Assembly: GCA_029891345.1 (NCBI GenBank)
Contig: CM056993.1
Coordinates: 110,103,800-110,167,799, forward strand
From: Dryococelus australis
Lineage: Eukaryota; Arthropoda; Insecta; Phasmatodea; Phasmatidae
Length of the DNA: 64,000 bases
Direction of reading: 5' to 3'
The position numbers and the translations under genes are program-made. A model generated the notes under the pieces. The model searched no databases. It was not told the origin of the DNA and was given only the letters and a program-made list of their open reading frames with translations. This document shows positions 55,090-64,000 of the stretch, one piece after another. The stretch's first letter is position 1. Each line of letters opens with the position of its first letter.

Positions 55090-56650
55090 TCTATCCAAAC
55101 GTCTAGTAACAATGTCATCTCGTCGTTCACCCTTAGTGGGAATGGCAGTTAGAGGTTGAGGCCAAGAATCTTCCTTCCCTGGATGATGGTGAATAAGCGG
55201 TCGCCGCTTGTACGGGGTTTTCCTGGTGCCTAAGTTGCTAGGCTTGGTCTTTTCTATGATTGAGTGATGTGCTTTGGGTGGTGCGATTGTGAGCAGGTGA
55301 AACGTTTAGGGGCTTCACTACCCTAGTAACATTGATGTCCTGCTGAAGGTAGGCATCTTCTTCTGGCGGCAGCGGACATACTGCACGAGGTACATGCCAG
55401 ATGAGGTTCAGCAGGTAGGCGCTTCTCTGGCGTGCAACCTCTTCTTTCTTCCAGGTTTAAACCTGGTTGTCAACTGAACTGCTACTCTTCAGTAGCCCAG
55501 CCTGAGCTAACCCCAATAGCAGTCTTGCCCCACCCAGTCCAATGGTGAGAAATGGCGTGGTGGGGGGGGGGGGGGTGGTAGACCTGATATTGGGTGGCCA
55601 GTAACTGGTAGACACAGCCTGATGGAGAGTAGGGTGCAGAGGTTAGGCGAGGTTGGAAGCCTGATCTACTGGTCTTCAGCTTGGTGGCTTGGCAAGCAGA
55701 ACATTACTAGCGAGCCCAAGTACCAAACTGGAGGTTACAGCAGCAGAGATAGGGGCTTCCACTCCCGGGGTTCCCTGACAAGCGAACTTCACTAGCTGAC
55801 CCAGGTGTCACAGACAGTGGGGGCTCTGCTGGGGTTGGCCTACCATGTCCGAACAGGTGGCCTGGTGAGCAAAACATAGTTAGTGGACCCAGATATCTGC
55901 TAGAGGGGCAATAGACCAAGAGACAACTGCTCTAGTGAGACCCAGGAAGGTGGGCTTCCTAAGCTGCACTTCAAGACAGTTAACAATACAAGAGAAAAGT
56001 ATTGAGGTTTGGCTTGTGGCTATCCCTAAAAGAGTCTCACCAGGACTGGTGACGAAAATAGGGAATGGTGGGAGCAAGATGTGGGAGATACAGAGTGCTG
56101 GAAGAGATAACTCAACTAAGTCAGATATATGCGTGTTTTATTGATTGCTCAATCAAACACACATAAACCAGCCTGTACCCAGACTGAGGCCTGAAGGACC
56201 GATCCTAGGTTACCAACAGGTTAAATTACCTAGTCTCGGAAGACGTGTCACTGCGAGGAGTGACGGCGATCCCAAATCAAGCGGCACTCATACTCGTGAT
56301 AACTGAAGATAAGCTACGAGGTAGCTGGAAGCACGGTGGCTTCAGCGTGCTGACGGGTAGCAAAGTGGTGTCGTGTAGAGTAGAATTCTTAACAGGACTG
56401 CGAAATACACAGACAACGTGAAGTCCATAGATGCTTGGGCAGCATGACTTTCTGCGAAGGTGAGACGTGATGTTTGGTGGCTCTTGGGCACACCAACGGC
56501 ATGCTACTGAACTGGCATGAGACAGCCTCGAACTGAGGACTGCGGGTCCTATTTATACTTAGCTCACAGGGCCAGTGTGGTGATTGCAGGGTGTAGAGAG
56601 AGAGAGGAAAAAAAAGAGAAGAGAGTAACTTAGAACAGCGGTTACTTTCC
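55090..56650 (-). mobile_element. Ty3/gypsy-3 copy B: LTR, leader and gag start
   Basis: Second copy of the 37.9-39.5 kb element, on the minus strand. From high to low coordinates: TATAAATAGGACC (56557 down), polyA signal (56142-56137), the L-R-K-x-x-F-L-G-L-type interval (about 55980-55935) matching 38700-38730, GTTGACAACCAGG (about 55477-55465), the GCTGCCGCCAGAAGAAGA leader (about 55372) and the gag start region near 55310-55200, followed by homology to 39361-39480. It ends at about 55090 without capsid or pol. A 14-base poly-G lies at 55562-55575. Confidence 0.75.
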
Positions 56651-57880
56651 CTCATGCGCCAGGTGCTGGAGGGGTGGAGAGCAGCGACGTGATGCGAAGC
56701 GAGTTGCAGCGCAGCAGGCCGCAACAGCCGGGCAAGCCACCCTGGCTTGTTGAAGGCATCCTGTGTTGTGTACGGAGTAACAGCTCTTCTTAGGAGGGGG
56801 CCGCAGCTGTGGCAAGGCTAGATGTGAGAATTACATTGCTCGTCGCACATCAACTAGATGTAAAATATGCCACGCGCACCGCTGTTTAGCACTGCTCTGT
56901 GGCGTGTGGTCTTCCCACCATGTCTACAACGCAGTGTGAGTCTGACTCGCTACCTCATCTTACACACCTGATAAGAGGACAAGCGGTTTCCTAGCTAGCA
57001 ACCAGTGTGACGACCTTGCATCCTCTCTCTCTCAGCTGCGCATGTTTCTTCCTCCCCTTACATGCCTTCAAGAGGGGAAACTGTTGTCTAGCAAAAAAGG
57101 AAGTGCATTTCCTCTCTTGGTCACGCGTGCTTGCCTTCACATCTTACATACCTGGCTGCAGAGCAAATAAAGTGCGCCTGACAATCGTAGAAATTTTGTC
57201 CAGATTATCCATCACTCAAATAGTTGCACCTATCTTTATTTCTATTTCAAAGCAAATGGTTTCACCTGAAAATGTTACACAATAAATTTTAACTAGGAAT
57301 TATTATTTGCTATTATTATCTTTTGTGATTCGACATCTTTTTCCAGTAAAGTTGGTGTATAATTGTATCTGGCACACAATCAACATGATTTTAAAACAAA
57401 ATATTGATTTAACTCAAGGGACAGCATCTTCACGAATGAAATGATATGCCCAGAAGCATAGACGTTACCTCCCCTTGTTGCCAAAAATTGTATTAATTCA
57501 AGCGACTTGTATTACCAAGTTTAAAGTTGATTGTCAGTAACTTCCCACAGGGAGATCAGAGGATTTATATTAATCTATTTCAATAGACACGTGTAGATTG
57601 AATGAACTGATTTCCTGTATGGGCCTATTCGACACCTTTTGTCATATAATTATGGGTAAGCACCAAGCGCAAGTGCAATGTAACTCGCGACAGGTGTTAA
57701 GTGTACAGGAAAATCGGAGAAAGTGGTTTCGAATAATTAATTATTTAAGACTGTGAAAAAATTAATTTTAGTCATCTTATTTATTAATTTCGTCTCAAAA
57801 TTACAAGAATTTTGCAGTGAAATATAATGAATTACTTTAAAAGATAAGACATCTGCCACACGTGCAAGTTACCACCAACA
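56651..57880. other. No gene recognised
   Basis: 56650-57000 is GC-richer and may be U3 of copy B. A 92-codon plus-strand frame at 57007-57285 has no motif. The rest is AT-rich. Confidence 0.4.
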
Positions 57881-58145
57881 TGTAGTGACGTGGAGGGGTA
57901 CATTGTCTCTCTCTTCCCGCCACTCCCCCTTCTCCGTCTTGCCAGCTGTAAACACAATGCTGGTCAATAATCTCTCGGCGCACTCTCAGCTGATCACTTG
58001 TGTGTGTGCAGGACATTAAAAATTTGGCTTTCATTCAATACCATATTATTTTCATTTTCAAAGGGTTTGAAAGGTTTAGGGGGCTTGCATTCGGTGACGG
58101 ATTGCAATCAATGATATACTGTATTTTGAGATGAGATGTTATATT
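57880..58145. repeat. Tail of the pyrimidine-rich/28.9 kb repeat family
   Basis: GGCGCACTCTCAGCTGATCA, CAxTCAATACCATATTATTTT and GGGGGCTTGCATTCGG recur from 30236-30360 (GCGTGCTCTCAGCTGATAGA, CAGTGCCATGTTATTTT, GTCGGCTTACATTCGG), same orientation. Confidence 0.75.
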
Positions 58146-59194
58146 CTTTATCATATTTCATTGAGTTGAGGTAAAATGTTTTCTAATGTATTATTTACAG
58201 TAATTCTAAGGATGTGTCCAAAATGGCAGATTTTGTTGACAAAATGATCACGTGGCCTGATTTTGTATACAAAAATGGGGAAGTATTTGGTCATTTGGTA
58301 TTTCGTGTCTAACGGATGTTAGCAAAAATACAAAATGACAAAATCTCAGTCACCATATTGGTTTTGATTTTCAAAACATATACATGAATGCATAATTAAA
58401 ATGATTTATAAAACAAATAAGTGTTCTTCAAATACCCTAGATATGTTTTAAAAATTAAGTAAGTGATGCTAAGTTTTTATTTTTTGCAACAACATTTTTT
58501 AAAGTCTTTATTGCATAAATAATTATTTTCTTATTTATTAAAATAGTCGCAGCATTCCAGTGATGATTTTAGAAATATCACGTCTGCTTTAAGCATTAAA
58601 TTTAGATAATAACAGTTTTCATTGTTTATGTAAAAATGTGTGGACGTTGAGTGCTGACCAATTGACTGTCGATAACGTCAGAATTGAAACTTATGAAATG
58701 ACAAATTACACAATATTGAATTTTCCATTTTTATTGTGTTAACTGGTTAAACTTTATTCACAGATAACGTACAGCTCTCATTATAATCAACATGAAGTCT
58801 AATAAGGTTATAAGTTGTATTTTATCTATGCACATGTCAGAACCCTCATGTACTGAAATCCTGGCTGTATGGAAATTTTTTGACAATCCCCTGACAAACA
58901 GTAGATAGGGAGTCCACTGTATCTTATTTGCACACACTTGTATACATAAACTGGTAAGTATTTTTTTATTGAATTGGTGAATTTATCCATTAAATTAACC
59001 TATTTACATATTACTGTCTGAAATATTGTATGAATGTTTTTAAATCACAATAGATATTTTTGAAATAGTAGAGAAAAACATACCAAAATCATTTCAGCAA
59101 AACTAACAAAATCATGGAAATATTTTCATTGAAAACAGTTGTCTCTACCTACGGGTAAACTAAGTAAAACCTAGCAGCGACCTGGGAACATCCG
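58146..59194. other. AT-rich DNA, no gene seen
   Basis: No sustained open frame, no recognised repeat. Confidence 0.5.
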
Positions 59195-60140
59195 CTGCTA
59201 CGTCAAAGTTGTTTTCATAGCCGTCAAAGTCATTCTATACTTGAGTAGTCTAGGAGCAGGTTAAGCGTAGCTTACTTCCGTTCGCACACTGCTTAGTAGA
59301 TTATGTTTCATGTCATCAGTATTTATTATTCGTAATAAATATATTTTTATCCTATCCCACGAGTAAATTTGTGTAGATGTAAATCCTGTCCGATACTAGG
59401 AACTCTACTCTTAGACGGATCAAGCAAGCGACTGGGTGTGACAACAGTATGAATCATATTGTAGGACTACAGAACCCCTTCAGGAATCTGTACGTCGGCA
59501 ACACACATCACTTTTGATGGTCACCCGTTCTGTGCACCCAGGTGTAAAGGAAGGTAGAGCCCCAACCACTAGGTATTCATCCAAAAGGAGCAGGATAACC
59601 ACATCAGGTTGTATCACTGACCGGAGCGCCGTGGGTGCTGGCAGAGGTATTTTGCCTGGGACTGGAAGCCCGTCTGTTTGTGCACCAAGGTGCAGAACCG
59701 TAGGAGCACAGGGTTCGCACCGTCAACTGCTGTTGGGCTCTACACTTAGTTAGGGTACCATCAATTGCTTGCATCAACTGAAAGTAACTTAAGTGTCAAT
59801 ACTGCTTCTATGCCGTTTGGAGAAAGGCACTATGCTCAAAGGAAGGAGGAAAAGGAGGAGTTCTTTACTACTAAGCGAGTGTGCACCAATAACCTCTCTG
59901 TACTTGGCGGAGACACCCCACGGGAACGAGCTCAAACCACCCGTCATCTGGAGAGGCAGTCCTCTTCAGACAGCACCCCCATTTATTTCCCCTTGTGCAC
60001 TAGGCTTGGCATTGAGACACATTCTGCAGTTTGCGCCCTAGTCACTGGATGTGACACCATGCTGGGAATTGCCAACTCATTTTGTGAAAACAGTGCATCC
60101 ATCAACTGGAGCCAGCTACACTTGACCTATCAGTACGACA
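59195..60140 (+). repeat. Large inverted repeat, right arm
   Basis: Inverted partner of 52780-54165, with about 5 kb between the arms. Its open frame of 127 codons from 59765 (S-V-N-T-A-S-M-P-F-G-E-R ... H-L-E-R-Q-S-S-S-D) matches the left arm in conceptual translation but has no domain I can name. Likely LTR and start of gag of the same unnamed retroelement. Confidence 0.85.
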
Positions 60141-60895
60141 TCAGCTAGCACCACCCAAGCGACTGCTGTTCCCAGTCGACCTAACTTTAAACCAGAGCCC
60201 AGGAGATCGGTGAGTGAGTACCCTGGTAAGTTAGCCATACCCCAACGGGTTAAGGTAATAGCGAGAAATACTGCGGTACTGCCCACAACAGATTTCACAC
60301 CAAGCCGCCAGCCTACCAGACCAGTAATAGCCTCTTGTAGAAGTCGACTCAGTCTCAGTATTTGTGTATTAGAGCGTGCATGACCTAGCGCTCACTAAAA
60401 GTAACATTGATTATTCTAAGTGACACGCATCAAGTAGCTACCCTAAGGAACTCCAGATATTCCCGTATAAGATTTAGAGTCTATTGTGAAGTTTAATAAA
60501 GAACTTACTGCTTTGTAAACTGCATCTTTAACAGTTTGTGTAGGCAATACTTCAACATATTATAGTGAGTTTCATGACATATAATTACATAATCACAAGC
60601 TATAATAAGCTCAAAATAAATTGCATCCATCTGTTTACTAACAATTACTTCACAAACAGTAAAATTTACAAAATTAAAAAATATTGATTAAAAGCGTTTT
60701 GCTAAGAATAAAAACAGCTTAACTACAGTTTTTAAAATTATTTTATATTTTTTAAAAACTTCTTAGGTGTAGGTATTACACTCACTTTATCCCCACATAG
60801 GCCTACTAAAGTAAAATCACATAACCACAACAGCCCATAACAATAAAATTTCAGTTATTTTTTGGGGTAAAATACTTTCCCCCATCACAAGCGGA
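60141..60895. other. No gene seen
   Basis: 60141-60480 is a GC-moderate continuation of the right arm not matched in the left arm; the rest is AT-rich. Confidence 0.4.
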
Positions 60896-61765
60896 CTGAG
60901 GGAGAGAGGGGGTGGATGGAGGGAGAGGGGCAGGTGGAAGGAGGGAGAGAGGGGTGGGCAAAAGGAGTGAGAGGAGGGGTGGGAGGAGGTTAGAGGTGCA
61001 TATGAAGGGAAGGGTTTAGAGGGGTGTACGGAGGGAGGGGTTAGAGGGGTGGATGGAGGTAGGGGAGAGGGAAGCGGGTGAAGGGCGAGGGGGGTGGATG
61101 CAGAGTGTGAGAGTGTGGACGGAGGGAAAGAGGGGGTGGATGCAGGGTGTGAGAGGGTGGACGGAGGGAAAGATGGAGTGGATGGAGGAAGAGATGGGGT
61201 GGATGGAGGAAGAGAGGGGAGGATGGAAGGAGAGGGGAGGATGGAGGGATAGGGGAAGGATAGAGAGAGAGAGAAAGAGAGAGGATGGTGGGAGATAGGG
61301 GGAGTATGGTGGGAGAGACAGGCAGATGGAGGAAGAGAGGGGTGGAGATAGAAGGGGTGGGCAGAAGGATGGAGGGAGGGGTGGACATGGGGAAAGGGAA
61401 GTGGAGGTAGATGGGGTGAGCAAAGGGGTGGAGGGAGAGGAGCAGATGGAGGAAGAGGAGAAAGGAGGAAGGAGCAGGTGGATGGACAGAGGCAGGGGCA
61501 GGCGGAAGGATGGCGGGAGGTGCAGCGGGAGGGAGGGAAGGGAAGGCAGAGGGAGCAAGGGAAACATGAGTGAAGAGTGGGAGGTGTTGGTGGTGGGATG
61601 TAGGGAGGACACATGGATAGTTAGAGGGAGGAGCTGGCGAGGGAGAGAGCGTAGAGCAGGCAGAGTGAGAAGCAGGTGAGGAGATGGAGGGAGGGGAAAA
61701 GCAGTTGGAGAGGAGGGCCAATGGAGAGTACAGAGGGAAGGAAGGGGAGGGTGAAGAGTGAGGAC
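60896..61765. repeat. Polypurine (GA-rich) minisatellite-like tract, ~870 bp
   Basis: The plus strand is almost entirely A and G, with scattered T and C, built from variants of GAGAGGGGTGGATGGAGGGA. Near-perfect repeats occur at 61130-61210. The three long minus-strand open frames here (226-265 codons of P, S, L, T) are composition artefacts. In the three-exon gene model the tract is in the last intron, 65 bp downstream of the exon at 61830. Confidence 0.95.
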
Positions 61766-61829
61766 AGTAGAATAAAATTTTAAAAGGGTGCCCAATATTA
61801 CACAGAAGCTAGCAGCAGAGAGGGCTCAC

Positions 61830-62050
61830 CTCGAACTTGCTCCATTTGTAGCTGGAGCACTTCCTTGTGCCCGGAGAGCTCTGTATAAGGTTCAGTATTG
61901 TGGGGTGGGAGAAACCAAAGAACTCCGGGCCTTTGCCAAGGGCATTCACCACCTCCACACCTACCGCCATGTTTATGTGGTGCAGCAGCAAGGAATGGCA
62001 GTCACTGGCCGAGCTGCCCCCCAGTGGCACGTCCAGGTCACTGTCTGCCA
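61830..62050 (-). CDS. Candidate internal coding exon of a host gene
   Basis: Minus strand. Donor GAG|GTGAGC lies at 61830/61829. Acceptor choice: GAAATAG at 62051 (used here) or GCCAGCAG at 62062; the first makes the frame continue in phase from the exon at 63114-63273 (G + TG = Val). The 73-codon frame reads A-D-S-D-L-D-V-P-L-G-G-S-S, then L-L-L-H-H-I-N-M-A-V-G-V-E-V-V-N, G-P-E-F-F-G-F-S-H-P and S-S-Y-K-W-S-K-F-E. It is rich in GC at third codon positions, unlike its surroundings. The protein is not recognised. Strong as an exon by composition and splice sites, but unproven. Confidence 0.6.
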
Positions 62051-62074
62051 CTATTTCAAACCTGCTGGCACGTA

Positions 62075-63080
62075 CAGTGAAACCCCTTCTTTTATACTTT
62101 TGAAATGTTCAAAAAAAATTTCAAAATGAAGGAAAGTGCAAAAAGAGTAAAATTTATACTATAAAACAGTAAATGGGGCTGAAAAAGAATTGTAAAATAC
62201 AGGAAAATGTACTGTAGTTACTTTCAGCAGTACACTATCACCACAACCTCACAACTGAAGACATAAGCACCTCTGAAGCATCTACTATTATGTACATTAG
62301 GAATGTGCAGATTCACTTTTAAAAAATCCAATTATGAACTGTTGACTCTGAGATTTGCCAGTTCCAGTTCAATTTCATACTCTCATGTAAAACCAACACG
62401 ATTTTTGAATGAAATATGATTTAATAGGCAGACATCTTCCAATTACAAACTGAAAATAAACCTATGTAAAAATTGAAATACATTGGAACCTGTATGGATA
62501 AACTAATGCATATTGATAAAATATTATTTGCAGATTTGATCTCCATCCAACATTAACATCTGGTTTGCTGAAATGGGTGGATGCAATGTGTCAGAGAATA
62601 ACAGTATATTCTGTAGCTGATAAACTTAAAAGTAGTCAACCCTGTTTAAAAAATAGAAGCAAAACCAAAAGAATTTTTTTGAGAGAAAATTTGCATTTTC
62701 TTCTTACCCACTCCCTGCTCCCTTTTCTCTCAAAAATTCTTTGAAATACATTTTGGTAAAGGCATCTTACCTCCCCCCTTAGGACTCGCAACTCCAAATT
62801 CGTAGGTCACAACCCTCCTAAATGTCAAGCTGGTAGATTGTTATCTTACAGCAGAATGGCATCCCCATTTCACTGCGTGGGACAAAAACTAGAAACTTTC
62901 TTTGAAATGACAGTGGAAATTGAGACTTTTTTACTGATGCTATCATTTCCATTTCAACACTCACAAAGGTTTTCTTATCTGCTAAATTAACACATTACCA
63001 GAACTAATTTCGTCGTAGCTGGAACTTCACAGTAAACAAAAATTCACTGAAGAAAGGTTCGTTATAAACAAGTTATACTG
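62075..63080. mobile_element. Possible pogo/Tigger-like element 4, 1,006 bp
   Basis: TA-flanked: left CAGTGAAACCCCTTCTTTTA, right reverse complement CAGTATAACTTGTTTATAAC. Only CAGTxxAAC and the TA flanks agree, so the pairing is weak; each end alone looks like a Tigger terminus. No transposase. It would fill almost the whole intron between the two candidate exons on either side. Confidence 0.35.
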
Positions 63081-63113
63081 TATTATCAATCCCTTCAAAA
63101 CACAGATACTTAC

Positions 63114-63273
63114 CAAATAAAACACCCAATGCTATCGTGCCAATGTACGTGTAAACATCTGGCTTAAAGATAAGTTTTGGCTGTATAGCATCTTTTGTGA
63201 TACTGGACACAATCAGCGCAACCTCATTTCCTCCCCTTACATGGCTGGCAATGAGGGGGATGGATGTGGTTGC
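63114..63273 (-). CDS. Candidate internal coding exon of a host gene
   Basis: Minus strand. Acceptor CTGACTGTTAG ends at 63274; donor TTTG|GTAAGTATC is at 63114/63113, close to consensus. The 53-codon frame (phase 0 in, phase 1 out) reads A-T-T-S-I-P-L-I-A-S-H-V-R-G-G-N-E-V-A-L-I-V, then K-D-A-I-Q-P-K-L-I-F-K-P-D-V-Y and a hydrophobic stretch Y-I-G-T-I-A-L-G-V-L-F. The immediately preceding in-frame codon is TAG, so translation must enter by splicing. No low complexity. Protein family not recognised; possibly part of a larger protein with helical repeats or membrane segments. Confidence 0.6.
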
Positions 63274-64000
63274 CTAACAGTCAGTGTGGCAACATCTGCC
63301 ATCCAACTCGAGAAACCAACCGGGGGGAAGGGGAGTATATAGCCATCTGAGTGGGGAGAGGTGGTTGCTATGTTTACCCATGAGCACCGATACAAGGCCT
63401 TACAACCTCTATTTGATGTCACTGGCAGTGGGCAATACAATAACTACACAACATTGTTTTGGAATATCTAACAACACAATAAAATAAAATGGGCAACAAT
63501 AAATAATACAAAATTTTCGCTCCATTCAATCTGTTGCCATTTGTAAGAAAGTTAAGAACGATGAACGATAGTACTTGATACATTCTTTAAATATATAAAC
63601 AAGCTGTAAACCATTTCTTAATTTTTGTCTTATTTACTCTGTTGCTATTTGTAAGCAAGAAGAAAAATTAGGGATGGGCTGATACAGATACATTGGCCAA
63701 TAAACCCAAAATCAGATTCTGTTATAATCTGTCATGATCCAACCAAATTGTTTCATCAACCCTAATGATATAATTATGATATTTTTGAACATGTGAACTG
63801 AATATGACCAAATTCTATATACATATATTGCTAAGTAAGGACACTTGACTTTTATAGTTTTCTACCATGTCAGACATTTACTTTCAAAATGGTGGCCATT
63901 TTTTAATGGACAGTGATACGTCGTATCTAGGAAAACATTAAAACCCATTTAAACCAATTTTGTATGCTGACAACGCAAAGTGTAAGCATTGAATTCAGTG
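63274..64000. other. AT-rich DNA, no gene seen
   Basis: Presumably intron upstream (minus sense) of the 63114 exon. A 67-codon minus-strand frame at 63237-63440 overlaps the exon in a different frame and is not supported. Confidence 0.4.

Noticed and set aside
60817-61795. Three long minus-strand frames of 226-265 codons rich in Pro, Ser, Leu and Thr
   Set aside because: They are the translations of the polypurine minisatellite in all three frames; a real gene would not be open in three frames at once.
62075-63080. Confident Tigger element
   Set aside because: Only the first ten or so bases of the ends agree; kept as a low-confidence feature instead.

Overview
This is a stretch of animal nuclear DNA, most likely from an arthropod with a large, repeat-rich genome. 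It is AT-rich, has long intergenic or intronic spans, microsatellites and poly-C/poly-G tracts, and carries the usual invertebrate transposon mix: Ty3/gypsy, BEL/Pao and Copia LTR elements, hAT, Tc1 and pogo/Tigger DNA transposons, MITEs and tRNA-derived SINEs. There is no bacterial-style gene packing. I found no intact autonomous element and no complete host gene. Species assignment is inference only.

Layout. 1-8,220: a decayed Ty3/gypsy element (gag end to 3' LTR) split by a nearly full-length 3.87 kb hAT transposon with a perfect 8-bp target-site duplication. 8,220-10,130: unique-looking DNA with one weak candidate first exon. 10,250-12,975: a second Ty3/gypsy of the same family, truncated after RT. 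13,090-19,180: a possible host terminal exon, then AT-rich DNA. 19,200-20,260: dead Tc1. 21,655-22,803: short hAT relic, again with a perfect 8-bp TSD. 24,333-25,437: a 1.1 kb TIR element. 26,995-28,685, 33,660-35,509 and 42,185-43,663: three pogo/Tigger-like elements with TA ends. 31,923: tRNA-Val-like SINE. 32,237-33,345: second dead Tc1. 37,900-42,090: a third Ty3/gypsy lineage, in which plus-strand LTR-gag-PR-RT runs head-on into minus-strand RNase H-RT. 44,325-46,215: BEL/Pao pol relic. 46,600-48,330: Copia relic on the minus strand. 49,197-49,353: a long foldback hairpin. 52,780-54,165 and 59,195-60,140: two large inverted repeat arms flanking a second (minus) copy of the third gypsy lineage. 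60,896-61,765: an ~870 bp purine-only-like tract.

Host genes. Three minus-strand segments (63,114-63,273; 61,830-62,050; 52,352-52,528) look like consecutive or near-consecutive exons of one unrecognised protein-coding gene: each is open, bounded by plausible splice sites, and their phases agree; the last ends in a stop. If so, the 52-62 kb repeats lie in its final intron.

How it works together. The elements do not form a functional system. The value of the window lies in its insertion order (nested elements with readable TSDs), the structural rearrangement at 41.35 kb, the inverted arms at 53/59 kb, and the transposon-loaded host gene.
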